Source: Hyphomicrobiales bacterium
Lineage (GTDB): Bacteria; Pseudomonadota; Alphaproteobacteria; Rhizobiales; Rhizobiaceae
Direction of reading: 5' to 3'
Assembly (NCBI GenBank): GCA_900473685.1
Contig: UCNE01000013.1
Span: 62,001 to 126,000 of the forward strand
Length of the DNA stretch: 64,000 nucleotides
This document shows positions 50,892-60,752 of this stretch, piece after piece. The notes beneath the pieces are model-generated. The model ran no database searches and was not told the origin of the DNA. It worked only from the letters and a program-made list of their open reading frames with translations. The position numbers and the translations under genes were made by a program. Within the stretch, counting starts at the first letter, position 1. Every line of letters begins with the position of its first letter.

Positions 50892-53800
50892 ATGGCGACA
50901 AATAAAAGCAATGAGTCGATCGACGACAAGGCATTTCAGGCGTTGGAAGACGCTTTGAAAATCGATTTTGACGAGCTTAAGTCTGCCCTCAACGACAAGA
51001 CCTCCCAGGATCATCCGGAGGAAAAAGCGTCTGAGCCGGCCAAAAAGGCACCTGCGCCCACCCAGGCGAAGAACGTCAACGCACAGCAGGAACAGGCAGC
51101 CAAGGCTGCCCGCGCCGCCGAAACCCAACGAAACCTGTCTCCCGAGCCCGCTCCCAAAGCCCCGGCGTTTGCCCCCGCAAACGACGACGGCCGCAAGACG
51201 CCGGCCGCTATCCTGCGATCGCTCGACATGCGTTCCAGCCGCTCGGCGATGCGCATTGCCGCTGCCGTCTCGGCTTTGTGGACCATCGGCGGCCTTGGGG
51301 TCGCCAATCTTCTCTATGGCCCGGAAATCTGGCAGATCCGCTCGCTTGCCGATCTATCGGCCATGCCGGGCGCCATTGGCGTGGCGATCTTCATCATCCT
51401 GCCGGTGATGCTGTTCTTCTCCTTTGCCATCATGATTTCGCGCGCCCAGGAATTGCGCAGCGCCGCCCGCTCCATGGCCGAGGTTGCCTTGCGCCTCGCC
51501 GAGCCGGAAACGGCCGCATCCGAGCGCATCATGACGGTCGGCCAGGCTGTTCGCCGCGAAGTCTCCGCCATGAACGAGGGCATCGAGCGGACAATCGCCC
51601 GTGCGACCGAACTCGAAACGCTGGTTCATTCCGAAGTCAACGCACTCGAGCGCAGCTATAGCGACAACGAATTGCGCGTGCGCACGCTGGTCCAGGAACT
51701 CGGTCTCGAGCGCGAATCCATCGTCGGCCATGCCGAACGCATCCGCTCGTCAATTTCCGGCGCCCATACCCAGCTCAAGGACGAACTGGCGATTGCCGGC
51801 GACGATATTTCCAACCGTATCGCCACGTCAGGCGAAGCGTTTGCCTCGATGATCGAAACCCGGGCTGCCGCCCTGATGGAGCGCTCCAACAGCGCCACCC
51901 AGACAATCGGCGCGATGCTGTCAACGCGCACCGACGCTTTGGTGTCGGGCCTGACGACCGCGGGCGTTTCGCTCAGCAACGAATTCGACACGCGCCTCGA
52001 CAATCTGAGCCAGACGCTCGCCAAGCGTGGCCAGCAGCTGCTCGGCCAGTTCGAAACCCGCGCCTCCTCGCTTGACGCCAATACCGAAAAGCTGAACGCA
52101 GCACTCAACGAGCGCGCTCGCCAGCTGAACGAGACACTGATCGCCCGCACGCGCGATCTCAACGAGAGCCTGAACATCGGCCAGCAGGCCATCACCGGCG
52201 GCCTCGACGACATTCTCCACACGCTCAACGCGACGCTGGACGAAAAGGGCGCCAGCTTCCGCCAGAGCCTGAAGTCCAGCGCCGACGACATGATCATGGA
52301 TATCGATCTGCGCACCGGCTTCTTCGACGAGAAGCTGCAGACGACGGTCGGGCATCTGGCAACGGCCTTCGACAGCCGCTTCCACGAATTTGCCAATGCC
52401 TTCGATAGACGTGCCGGCCTGCTTGATTCCAAGCTGATGGAAAGCCTCGCCCGCATCAACCAGTCGGTCAATGGCGGCGCCGATTCCATCGGCAGTGTTC
52501 TCGACGGCGGCATTGAGCGCTTCGAGTCCGCTTTGTCGGACCAGTCGTTGACGCTGGCAACGACGCTCGGCGCGACGCAGGATTTCATCGAGCAGACCAT
52601 CAGTGGCAAGACCGCCGAGCTGAGCGATGCGATCGGCAACGCGCATGTCCTTATTGATGGTGTTCTGACGGAACGCTCGGGCACCCTGATGGGTGCGCTG
52701 ACGGCAGCCCAGGACCGGCTCGAAACCGGCTTTACCCAGCGCGCCATCTCGCTCGAAAGCGCCCTCACCGAGAGCCAGCAGCGGCTTGCCGACACGCTTG
52801 ATGCCCGCACCAGTGCAATCGCCGCAAGCAACCAGCAGCTCGCTCAAAACCTGGACACCCACACAACCGGCTTCATCGACGGTCTGCAGGCGATCCACGG
52901 CCGCATCGAGGAAACGCTGACCAACCGCGCCGACGAGATCACCACGTCGATCGCCGCCAGCCAGCTGCGCCTCGACAATACGCTATCGGAACGCACTGTC
53001 GAACTTTCCGGCCTGCTTGCCGCAAGCTCGGAATCCATCGACAGCGCCTTTGAAGGCACTGCGGAACGGATCGATACGATCCTGTCGCAGCGCACCGGCG
53101 CCCTTGCCAGCGTTCTGTCCTCATCGACCGCGGCGATCGACGGTGCCTTCGATGGCACCGCAGAACGTCTCGACACCATCCTGTCGCACCGCACCGGCGC
53201 CCTCGCCAACGTTCTGACCTCGTCAGCCGGCGCGATCGAACAGGCCATCGGCGGCACCACCGAGCGCCTGGATAGCCTCATGTCCGAGCGCAGCCGCACC
53301 CTCGGCGACACACTCGCCGCCCAGACGGCGACACTCGACACGCTTCTGTCCGAACGCTCTGCCGAAATCACCGGTACGATGTCGGCGCGCGCCGCCGAAA
53401 TGACGGACACACTCAGCAGCCATACGGAAGAAATTGCCGACAGCCTGTCCTACCGTGCCAGCGCCATTGCCGAAACGATGGCCGACCGGGTTGGCGATAT
53501 CGAAAAGCAGCTTTCCGGCCGCGTCGCCGAGATCGCCGACAATCTCTCCGGCCGCGTCAGCGATATCGCTGGTACGATGACCAGCACATCGGCGGAGATT
53601 GCCAGCGCCTTGTCCGGCCACGCCTCCAAGCTGGCGCTCGCCATGACCGGCAGGGCTGCCGATATCGAGCAGACCCTGTCTGGCCGCGCCGACCAGCTTG
53701 CAACATCGCTTGCATCGACGCATGACCAGATCCGCACAACGCTCGACGACCGGATCAACGCCATCAATGTCGCCGTCGCTCAAGGGACCGACCAGCTTTC

Positions 53801-56800
53801 CGAGGTTCTCTCCGAACAATCGATGTCGATTGCCACGACACTTGCCACCAGCGCCAGCATGCTGGAAATGGCTCTGGACGAACGCCAGGCGGAACTCGGC
53901 GGCACCATCGACAAGAGCGCCGCTGCCCTTGAACAGCGCATGCTTGCCAGCACCAGCCACGTTGCCACCCAGCTTGGCGAGACGGCGGACCAGATCAGCC
54001 GCGCCGCCGATACGCTGACGCACCGGATGGATACGTCGCTCACCAATATCAACAGCAGCGTCGACGAGACCGGCGCCCGCATCGAAAGCAGCCTCGGCGT
54101 GCTGGAAGGCCGCATTCGCGACAGCGTCGGCGGTGTCAGCGAATTCGTCGATAATGCCGGCCAGAGGATTGCCGACACGCTGTCTGCCAAGGTCTCCGAA
54201 CTGGATGAAGTCAGCGATCGGGCAGCTGCGCGCATCGCCGGCAGCCTTGCTGGCCGCACCGATGAAATCGACCGTATCGGCGGCGTTGCCGCGGCACGGA
54301 TTGCCGAAACGCTGTCGGCCCACACGGCTGAATTCGATCAGATCAGCACGGCTGCCGCCGCGATGATCTCCGACAGTCTGGCCGGGCGGACGGAAGAAAT
54401 CGACCGCGTCGGCAATGCCGCCGCCGCACGCATCGCCTCGACCCTGTCTGACCACACGACTGAGCTCGATCGCGTCAGTGCGCTGGCCGCCGACCGGATC
54501 GCCGGCAGCCTGGCTGGCCGGACCGACGAGATTGACCGGATCAGTGGCGAAGCGGCAAACCGCATCACCGAAACGCTGACCACCCACACAGCCGAACTCG
54601 ACCGCGTCACGGCAGCTGCCGCCACACGGATCGAGGCCAGCATCGAAGGCGGCACGGGCCGCATCGAAGAGCGCCTCGGCACGATGGACCGCGCCCTTTC
54701 GATCGGCCTCGACAATGTCAGCCGCACGATCGAAGGCAAGGCCGCAGGTCTTGTCACCAACCTGCGCGGCGCCGTTGGCGAAGCAGCCCAGGGTATCGAT
54801 GCGGAAGCATTGCGCTCTGCCGAACTTCTGGCCAAGGCCGGCGACGACTTTGCCCAGGCGATGGCCGCACGGCAGGCTGATTTCCAGTCGGCTGTAGAGC
54901 AGACCGCAGCAACCGCAGCCATGCGCAGTGCGGAGCTTGCCCGTTCCGTCGGCGAAGCATCTGATGGCGCAGCCGCCCGGATTGCCCAGACCCAGTCGCG
55001 CGTCGCCGAACAGGCATCCTCGCTCAGCCAGAGCCTCACGGATGTAGAAAAGGCCCTGGAGGCCCGCGGCAACACGATCCGCACCACGCTCGATGACAGC
55101 ACCCGCGAGCTCAACTCGATGCTGGCCGGCCGCTCTGCCGAACTGTCCCGCATCATCGACGAGCAGGCTCGCCCGGTCATCGAGCAGTATGCCGCAACCG
55201 GCAAGGAAGCAGCCGACCGCATCAGCGAAGTGGCACAGCAGAGCGCTGACCGCCTGCGCGCCGAAAATGCCACGCTGCTCGACAGCCTGACCGCACGCAC
55301 CGGCGAGACGCTGAATGCGATTTCGACCCGCGCCGAAGAAACGGCCAAGGCGATGAAGATGGTCGAGAACCGTCTGCAGTCGACGGCCATGGGCCTGATC
55401 GACCAGCTGTCGGCAAGCAACAGCTCGATTGCCGGCGTCATCGAGCAGGCCAGCGCCAATCTCGGCGCCATGGACGAGCAGCTGGAATCGACAACTGCAC
55501 GCTTCTCGGAATCCGCCAACCGCGCCTCCGATATGCTGTCGACCTCGACCCGCCTTCTCGAAGGCAAGGTCGACAAGCTGGCCGATATCTCCGGTTCGAC
55601 CCTGTCGCAGATCGGCGGCATCGTCGGCCGCTTCGAGGACCATTCCAAGGTGCTTGGGCAAGCCTCCGATCTTCTCGCAGCCGCCCAGTCCAATCTGGTC
55701 AGCACGCTGGAAGAGCGCCAGGATGCCCTGCGCACGCTCTCCATCGGTCTCGTCAGCCGCTCGGAAGAAATCGAAAAGACCATGCATGCCCTTGAAGGCT
55801 TCGTCGATGGCGCCTTCCAGCGCGCCGAAGACCGCTCGGCCCAGGTGGCAGGAAATCTGCGCTCTGGCATCCAGTCGTCCTTCAGCGATGTCGGCCGCAT
55901 TCTGAGCGAAGCCGAACAGCGTGCCGCATCGGCAGCCGAAGCCATGCGCAATGCCGTCGTCAAGGCCGGCGACGAAGCCAGCATGTCGGTCGAATCGGTA
56001 TTCGTGCGGGCAGAAGAGCGCTCCAACGAGATCGCCAGCAACCTGCGCGCCGGTGTCCAGTCGTCCTTCGCCAATGTCAGCAAGACGCTGTCGGAAGCCG
56101 AAGCCCGCGCCGCGTCGGCCAGCGAAGCCATGCGCGCCGCCGTCACCAAGGCCGGTGAAGATGCCAGCCTCTCCGTCGAAGGCGCCTTCGTCCGCGCCGA
56201 GGAACGCTCGAAGGAAGTCGCTTCCCGCCTGCGTGGCAGCGTTGGCGCCTCGCTGTCGGACATCGATCGCCTGATGACCGAAACCAGCAAGAAATCGGAC
56301 GGTGCTGCCGAACACATGGGCTCGGCCATCCGCCAGGCTGTGGAAGACGCGGTCAGCCGCTTCAGCGGCGCCACCGACGAAATCCGCCGCTCGGCTCACG
56401 AGATCCGCAAGGAACTCGACATGACCCGCGAAGAACTGAAGCGCGGTGCCTTCGATCTGCCGGAAGAAGCCAAGGAAAACGCCTCGGTGATGCGCCGCGC
56501 GGTCGCCGAACAGATCAAGGCCTTGCAGGAACTGTCGGATATCATCGGCAAGTCATCCGGCCAGCTTGAAATCTCCCAGCCGGTCACCCGACAGCAGACG
56601 GCAGCGCAGCAGGCCGTCCAGCAGGCCGTAGCGCCCGCTCCGGTCCGCGCTGTTGCCCATCAGCCTGCCCAGCAGCCGGCCGCTGAGCAACGCCGCCCGG
56701 AGCAGGAGCCTGCCCTTCGCGGTAGCCTCGGCATCGAGCAGCCGCGTCCCCTCGCCCAACAGCCTGCCGCCCGCCAGCCTGAGCCGCAGGCAGCAACCCG

Positions 56801-57299
56801 CCAGCGGCCCGAGGAAGGCAGCGGCTGGATGCGTGACCTGCTGCGTGGTGCCTCGCGTGAAGAAGAGCCTGCAGCCGCGGCACCAGTCCAGCAGCGTGCC
56901 GCAGAACCGCAGCCTGCTGCTGCAACCCGCGCCGGTGACACCCGCAATCCACGCCATGTGATGGAATCGCTGAACTCGCTGTCGGTCGATATCGCCCGCG
57001 CCATCGACCACGATGCCTCGGTCGACCTGTGGCGCCGCTACCAGCGCGGCGAGCGCGACGTGTTCACCCGCCGCCTCTACACGCTCAAGGGCCAGCAGAC
57101 CTTCGACGAGATCAAGCGCAAGTACGATCGCGAGCCGGAATTCCGCACCGCCGTCGACCGCTACATCGCCGACTTCGAAAAGCTGCTCGGCGACGTCGCC
57201 CGCAACGACCGTGACAAGGTGATGACCCAGACCTACCTGACGTCGGACACCGGCAAGGTCTACACGATGCTGGCACACGCGGCCGGACGGTTCAGCTGA
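50892..57299 (+). CDS. rgsE: Giant membrane-anchored coiled-coil protein, GPR/RgsE-like polar growth ring protein
   Basis: A 2135-residue protein matching in size and design the Growth Pole Ring protein of Agrobacterium and RgsE of Sinorhizobium, which form a ring at the growing pole and are needed for unipolar growth. After a disordered, Ala/Pro-rich N-terminus, two membrane segments lie at about residues 120-142 and 157-184. Then comes about 1700 residues of apolipoprotein-like 11-residue repeats, a Gln/Pro/Ala-rich linker (about 1895-2015), and a compact C-terminal domain (RHVMESLNSLSVDIARAID, then FTRRLYTLKGQQTFDEIKR). The start ATG 50892 has GAGG upstream; the frame is open to 50628. Large antisense frames are shadows. 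Assignment is by architecture, not a computed match. Confidence 0.82.
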   Translation: MATNKSNESIDDKAFQALEDALKIDFDELKSALNDKTSQDHPEEKASEPAKKAPAPTQAKNVNAQQEQAAKAARAAETQRNLSPEPAPKAPAFAPANDDGRKTPAAILRSLDMRSSRSAMRIAAAVSALWTIGGLGVANLLYGPEIWQIRSLADLSAMPGAIGVAIFIILPVMLFFSFAIMISRAQELRSAARSMAEVALRLAEPETAASERIMTVGQAVRREVSAMNEGIERTIARATELETLVHSEVNALERSYSDNELRVRTLVQELGLERESIVGHAERIRSSISGAHTQLKDELAIAGDDISNRIATSGEAFASMIETRAAALMERSNSATQTIGAMLSTRTDALVSGLTTAGVSLSNEFDTRLDNLSQTLAKRGQQLLGQFETRASSLDANTEKLNAALNERARQLNETLIARTRDLNESLNIGQQAITGGLDDILHTLNATLDEKGASFRQSLKSSADDMIMDIDLRTGFFDEKLQTTVGHLATAFDSRFHEFANAFDRRAGLLDSKLMESLARINQSVNGGADSIGSVLDGGIERFESALSDQSLTLATTLGATQDFIEQTISGKTAELSDAIGNAHVLIDGVLTERSGTLMGALTAAQDRLETGFTQRAISLESALTESQQRLADTLDARTSAIAASNQQLAQNLDTHTTGFIDGLQAIHGRIEETLTNRADEITTSIAASQLRLDNTLSERTVELSGLLAASSESIDSAFEGTAERIDTILSQRTGALASVLSSSTAAIDGAFDGTAERLDTILSHRTGALANVLTSSAGAIEQAIGGTTERLDSLMSERSRTLGDTLAAQTATLDTLLSERSAEITGTMSARAAEMTDTLSSHTEEIADSLSYRASAIAETMADRVGDIEKQLSGRVAEIADNLSGRVSDIAGTMTSTSAEIASALSGHASKLALAMTGRAADIEQTLSGRADQLATSLASTHDQIRTTLDDRINAINVAVAQGTDQLSEVLSEQSMSIATTLATSASMLEMALDERQAELGGTIDKSAAALEQRMLASTSHVATQLGETADQISRAADTLTHRMDTSLTNINSSVDETGARIESSLGVLEGRIRDSVGGVSEFVDNAGQRIADTLSAKVSELDEVSDRAAARIAGSLAGRTDEIDRIGGVAAARIAETLSAHTAEFDQISTAAAAMISDSLAGRTEEIDRVGNAAAARIASTLSDHTTELDRVSALAADRIAGSLAGRTDEIDRISGEAANRITETLTTHTAELDRVTAAAATRIEASIEGGTGRIEERLGTMDRALSIGLDNVSRTIEGKAAGLVTNLRGAVGEAAQGIDAEALRSAELLAKAGDDFAQAMAARQADFQSAVEQTAATAAMRSAELARSVGEASDGAAARIAQTQSRVAEQASSLSQSLTDVEKALEARGNTIRTTLDDSTRELNSMLAGRSAELSRIIDEQARPVIEQYAATGKEAADRISEVAQQSADRLRAENATLLDSLTARTGETLNAISTRAEETAKAMKMVENRLQSTAMGLIDQLSASNSSIAGVIEQASANLGAMDEQLESTTARFSESANRASDMLSTSTRLLEGKVDKLADISGSTLSQIGGIVGRFEDHSKVLGQASDLLAAAQSNLVSTLEERQDALRTLSIGLVSRSEEIEKTMHALEGFVDGAFQRAEDRSAQVAGNLRSGIQSSFSDVGRILSEAEQRAASAAEAMRNAVVKAGDEASMSVESVFVRAEERSNEIASNLRAGVQSSFANVSKTLSEAEARAASASEAMRAAVTKAGEDASLSVEGAFVRAEERSKEVASRLRGSVGASLSDIDRLMTETSKKSDGAAEHMGSAIRQAVEDAVSRFSGATDEIRRSAHEIRKELDMTREELKRGAFDLPEEAKENASVMRRAVAEQIKALQELSDIIGKSSGQLEISQPVTRQQTAAQQAVQQAVAPAPVRAVAHQPAQQPAAEQRRPEQEPALRGSLGIEQPRPLAQQPAARQPEPQAATRQRPEEGSGWMRDLLRGASREEEPAAAAPVQQRAAEPQPAAATRAGDTRNPRHVMESLNSLSVDIARAIDHDASVDLWRRYQRGERDVFTRRLYTLKGQQTFDEIKRKYDREPEFRTAVDRYIADFEKLLGDVARNDRDKVMTQTYLTSDTGKVYTMLAHAAGRFS
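53049..53246 (+). repeat. 99-base (33-residue) internal repeats
   Basis: Two exact-period 99-base units (53049-53147 and 53148-53246) encode near-identical modules beginning FEGTAERIDTILSQRTGALA and FDGTAERLDTILSHRTGALA. More diverged 33-residue units continue to about 53940. Each is three 11-residue hendecads, so the repeat is protein structure driven. Confidence 0.85.
54243..54638 (+). repeat. 132-base (44-residue) internal repeats
   Basis: Three consecutive 132-base units start at 54243, 54375 and 54507, each encoding SLAGRT(D/E)EIDR followed by variants of AARIAETLSAHTAE. Forty-four residues are four hendecads. Confidence 0.87.
55815..56372 (+). repeat. 186-base (62-residue) internal repeats
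   Basis: Units at 55815, 56001 and 56187 are spaced exactly 186 bases and encode F(Q/V)RAE(D/E)RS-type modules with SSF-V-LSEAE-RAAS-AEAMR-AV-KAG. The third is more diverged at its end. Confidence 0.85.
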
Positions 57300-57326
57300 A
57301 TGCGTTGACGATAATCTGAGACATCA

Positions 57327-57356
57327 AGCCCTGCAGGAAACTGCAGGGCTTTTTTT
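57327..57356 (+). terminator. Terminator of the giant gene
   Basis: Perfect 10-bp stem agccctgcag / ctgcagggct closed by a gaaa tetraloop and followed by six or more T residues, 27 bases after the stop codon. Confidence 0.95.
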
Positions 57357-57557
57357 GTGCCACGGCAACCAGATTTTCAGCAAGATTCAGAAGCGCCAGT
57401 CAGGTCGAAACTGACGAAAGGTCATGACAAACGCCCCTGACCAAAGCGCGAACACCGGCGTCGGAATACCGTTCCACCGCCAATGATGCACCGGCGGTGG
57501 CTTTCTATCCGATGAAAAACAATCTCCGGCGCTGACCGGTGTCGATAAAAACTCTCG

Positions 57558-58394
57558 TCAATATTCATCTCTAGTATGACTACGCGGATCATCGACCTGC
57601 TTCTCGCGATAGATATCCCCTTGCCTCGCCTTGACGCGCCAGGGCCGGCCTTTCTCCAACGGGATGTCATAGGTGGGATCGGTCCGGTCCAAGTCGGCCA
57701 CGGTCAGACCCGGCTCCGGTTCTTGTGCACATCGTGCCATCCACTCGCCATCCGGGCCAACGATGCCAGCGGGTCCCTTTCCGGCTTTCTGGGCCGGGGT
57801 CGCCGCACCGATCCAGAGACAGTTCAATCCTGCATGGGCGCGCAATGCGACCTGAAAGTAAGGTGCCAGTCCATAGGACGAAAAAATCACGCCATCGACG
57901 CCCATCCTCTCATAATCACTGAATATCTCGAAAAATTGCGACTCGATGCAGATTGCGCAGCCAAAACGAAAACTGTCTACCTCGACGATAATTGGCATGG
58001 CTCCGGGCGTATACCAGCCGCCAAGTTCGCTGTTGGACAGAAATCGCTTGTCATACCGCGTCAGCAAGGATCCGGAATCGGAAAGAATATAGAGGCTATT
58101 GTGCGGCGGATGGCCATCCGGTAGCCGGTGCGCCCCGCCAACCACGGCGAAAATACTAAGCTCGCCGCAAAGGGCAGCGATGGAGCGAAGCTCCGTTTCC
58201 TGTGCCGCCCAGTCAAACCCCGCCCATTCGGCCGGACTGCCGATCTGGAATTTCGAATAGCCGGAGAGAGCGCCCTCGCAAAACCCGACGAGCCTTGCAC
58301 CTTGCGCCGCAGCATCGACGATCATGGCGCGGATAGCAGCCCCGTTGGCGGCAATATCGGTCGAAACAACAGTCTGTGCCATCGCCAGTTTCAT
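57558..58394 (-). CDS. Nitrilase-superfamily carbon-nitrogen hydrolase
   Basis: A 278-residue amidase-type enzyme of the nitrilase superfamily. The catalytic triad is Glu40 (GFCEGALSGY), Lys116 (TRYDKRFLS) and Cys149 (FGCAICIES). N-carbamoyl, omega-amide or aliphatic amide substrates are all possible. A C-terminal tail of about 35 residues is polar (KQVDDPRSHTRDEY). It is on the minus strand with a good AGAGGG site and no clear terminator; a hairpin at 57474-57500 lacks a T run. It lies next to, but probably not in, the cytochrome bc1 operon. Confidence 0.9.
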   Translation of the reverse strand: MKLAMAQTVVSTDIAANGAAIRAMIVDAAAQGARLVGFCEGALSGYSKFQIGSPAEWAGFDWAAQETELRSIAALCGELSIFAVVGGAHRLPDGHPPHNSLYILSDSGSLLTRYDKRFLSNSELGGWYTPGAMPIIVEVDSFRFGCAICIESQFFEIFSDYERMGVDGVIFSSYGLAPYFQVALRAHAGLNCLWIGAATPAQKAGKGPAGIVGPDGEWMARCAQEPEPGLTVADLDRTDPTYDIPLEKGRPWRVKARQGDIYREKQVDDPRSHTRDEY

Positions 58395-58458
58395 GAGAGC
58401 CCTCTTGGTGTGCGAATCAGATCATCTCGCCGATCAGTGGTCCGGGCAACCGCGGGCA

Positions 58459-58486
58459 CAAAAAAGGCGGCCACATGGGCCGCCTC
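58459..58486 (-). terminator. Terminator of the cytochrome bc1 operon
   Basis: Eight-bp stem aggcggcc / ggccgcct with a 5-base loop, followed on the minus strand by a TTTTTTG tract, 24 bases after petC. Confidence 0.9.
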
Positions 58487-58510
58487 TTGTCGTTTGAAAG
58501 CCTGAAAGGC

Positions 58511-59392
58511 TCAATGTTCCTTGTTGGCGTAGACCGACTTCTTCGTCAGGTAGATCAGGCCGGTGAAGATCAGAAGGAAGATCATCACCATGAAGCCGGT
58601 ACGCTTGCGGGCTTCCAGATGCGGTTCTGCGGCCCACATCAGGAACGCGGAGATGTCGTGCGAATACTGCTCGACCGTCTGCGGCGAACCGTCGTCATAG
58701 GTGACCTGACCGTCAGAGATCGGCTTTGCCATGGCAAGCGCTGCGGCATTGGCGAAGTACGGGTTGTAATGCGTGCCTTCAGAAATCTCGACACCCTTCG
58801 GTGCGTCCTGGTAGCCGGTCAGCAGCGCGTGGATATAATCCGGGCCGCCTTCCTGGTACTGGGTGAACATGTCGAAGATGAATGTCGGGAAGCCACGCTC
58901 GATGCCGCGAGCCTTGGCGATCAGCGAGAAGTCCGGCGGTGCGGCACCATTGTTGGCGGCCGCAGCAGCCTCGGCGTTCGGGAACGGCGACGGGAAATGA
59001 TCCGAAGGCACGGCCTTGCGGGTATACATCTCGCCTTCGGCGTTCGGGCCGTCCTGAACTTCATAATTGGCGGCAAAGGTCTTTACCTGAGCCGGCGAGT
59101 AGCCGAGGCCTTCCAGCGTGCGGAAGGACACAAGGTTCATCGAGTGGCAGGCGGAACAGACTTCGGTGTAGATCTTCAGGCCGCGCTGCAGCTGGCCCTT
59201 GTCATAGTGACCGAACGGTCCGGCAAAGGACCACTTTTCCTGTTCCGGCTTGTGGATCGGGTAATGCGGCGTACCGCCACCGTGTTCTTCCCCGGCAGGC
59301 TTGGCTTCACCGGTTTCAGCAGCGAATACCATGCCTGCACCAAGTCCGGCGACGACTGCGAGCGAAAGAATGCCTGTAACAAGCTTTTTCAT
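58511..59392 (-). CDS. petC: Cytochrome c1 of the bc1 complex
   Basis: The heme c subunit that passes electrons from the Rieske centre to cytochrome c. The 293-residue protein has a signal peptide (LVTGILSLAVVAGLGAG), the heme site Cys79-Ser-Ala-Cys82-His83 (EVCSACHSMNLV), a likely axial methionine in AMAKPISDGQ, and a C-terminal membrane anchor (GFMVMIFLLIFTGLIYLT). AAGGAAC before ATG 59392 sets this start. ATG 59422, which overlaps the petB stop as TGATG, would add ten residues and is possible. Last gene of the petABC operon. Confidence 0.96.
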   Translation of the reverse strand: MKKLVTGILSLAVVAGLGAGMVFAAETGEAKPAGEEHGGGTPHYPIHKPEQEKWSFAGPFGHYDKGQLQRGLKIYTEVCSACHSMNLVSFRTLEGLGYSPAQVKTFAANYEVQDGPNAEGEMYTRKAVPSDHFPSPFPNAEAAAAANNGAAPPDFSLIAKARGIERGFPTFIFDMFTQYQEGGPDYIHALLTGYQDAPKGVEISEGTHYNPYFANAAALAMAKPISDGQVTYDDGSPQTVEQYSHDISAFLMWAAEPHLEARKRTGFMVMIFLLIFTGLIYLTKKSVYANKEH

Positions 59393-59421
59393 TGTTTTGG
59401 GTTCCTTGATCTTCGCAGACA

Positions 59422-60738
59422 TCACGCGGCAACGGGCTTTTTCTTCGCAGCCTGTTTTTCCAGAACCGCCTCGGTAATGGAATTCGGGATGCGCTTCGGT
59501 GTCTCGACCAAACCGAGGATCGGCATGATGACGAGGAAGAAACCGAAGTAGTAGAGAGTGCCGAGCTGCGAATAGCCGACGTAGTTGCCCTTCAAGTCGC
59601 CGGAGAAAATCAGCCCCAGCAAACCGGAGCCTTCAGCAGGACGCGAACCCAGCCAGCCGAGCAGGATGGCGTTGACCACGAAAAGCCAGAAGAACAGCTT
59701 GTACCAGGGACGGTAGACGGCGGAACGAACCTTCGACGTATCGAGCCAGGGCAGGAAGAACAGAATGATGATCGCACCGAACATCACCAGAACGCCGCCA
59801 AGCTTCGAGTCGATCGGGCCGACATTGAAGGTGATGGCGCGCAGCATCGCGTAGAACGGCAGGTAGTACCATTCCGGAACGATATGAGCCGGGGTTTTCA
59901 AGGCGTTGGCCGGAATGTAGTTGTCCGGGTGGCCGAGGAAGTTCGGCATGTAGAACACAAACCATGCGTAGAACAAGAGGAAGACCGATACACCGAGCGC
60001 GTCCTTGAGGGTCGCATAAGGCGTGAAGGCAACCGTATCCGTCTTGGTCTTGACTTCGACGCCGGTCGGGTTGGTCTGACCAACGACATGCAGCGCCCAG
60101 ATATGCAGGACGACAACACCCGCGATCATGAAGGGCAGCAGGTAATGCAGCGCAAAGAACCGGTTGAGCGTCGGATTATCGACGGCGAAACCACCGAGCA
60201 GGAACTGCTGGATCCACTCGCCAATCCCCGGGAAAGCGGTAAAGAAGCCGGTGATAACCGTGGCACCCCAGAAGGACATCTGACCCCAGGGCAGAACGTA
60301 GCCCATGAAGCCGGCAGCCATCATCAGAAGGTAAATGACAACGCCGAGGATCCAGAGGATTTCGCGCGGAGCCTTGTAGGAACCGTAGTAGAGACCGCGG
60401 CCGATATGCAGGTAGACGGCGATGAAGAAGAACGACGCACCGTTGGAATGCATGTAGCGCAAGAGCCAACCCTGGTTGACGTCGCGCATGATCTTTTCGA
60501 CGGAATTGAAGGCAACCGTCGTTTCTGCGGCATAGTGCATGGCGAGAACCACGCCGGTCAGGATCTGGATGATCAGCATGACCGAAAGCATGGCGCCGAA
60601 TGTGTAGGCGTAGTTCAGATTACGCGGAACCGGATAGGAAACGAAGCTGTCATGCACGAGCCGCGGCAGCGGCAGGCGCGAATCCACCCATTTCTCGATA
60701 CCGGACGTCGGCGTATAGGTTGAATGATCACCACTCAT
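59422..60738 (-). CDS. petB: Cytochrome b of the bc1 complex
   Basis: The di-heme membrane subunit carrying the quinol-oxidising and quinone-reducing sites. The 438-residue protein is full-length cytochrome b (not the split b6/IV type). Heme histidines are in [37 protein letters not shown] and [15 protein letters not shown]. The PEWY motif of the Qo site is present ([17 protein letters not shown]). ATG 60738 has GAGGGGA upstream; the earlier frame start is not used. Between petA and petC in the standard order. Confidence 0.97.
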   Translation of the reverse strand: MSGDHSTYTPTSGIEKWVDSRLPLPRLVHDSFVSYPVPRNLNYAYTFGAMLSVMLIIQILTGVVLAMHYAAETTVAFNSVEKIMRDVNQGWLLRYMHSNGASFFFIAVYLHIGRGLYYGSYKAPREILWILGVVIYLLMMAAGFMGYVLPWGQMSFWGATVITGFFTAFPGIGEWIQQFLLGGFAVDNPTLNRFFALHYLLPFMIAGVVVLHIWALHVVGQTNPTGVEVKTKTDTVAFTPYATLKDALGVSVFLLFYAWFVFYMPNFLGHPDNYIPANALKTPAHIVPEWYYLPFYAMLRAITFNVGPIDSKLGGVLVMFGAIIILFFLPWLDTSKVRSAVYRPWYKLFFWLFVVNAILLGWLGSRPAEGSGLLGLIFSGDLKGNYVGYSQLGTLYYFGFFLVIMPILGLVETPKRIPNSITEAVLEKQAAKKKPVAA

Positions 60739-60752
60739 AATCAGTATTCCCC

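Noticed and set aside
53223..56399. 1058-codon and 678-codon antisense open frames opposite the giant gene
   Set aside because: They mirror the hendecad repeats of a GC-rich gene, so stop codons are avoided by composition; their products are Gly/Ala/Arg-rich or Ser/Arg-rich, with no domain and no ribosome site.
57474..57500. Hairpin ccaccgcc/ggcggtgg after the nitrilase-family gene
   Set aside because: It has no T run on either strand, so it was not called a terminator; it may be a chance or repeat-like palindrome.
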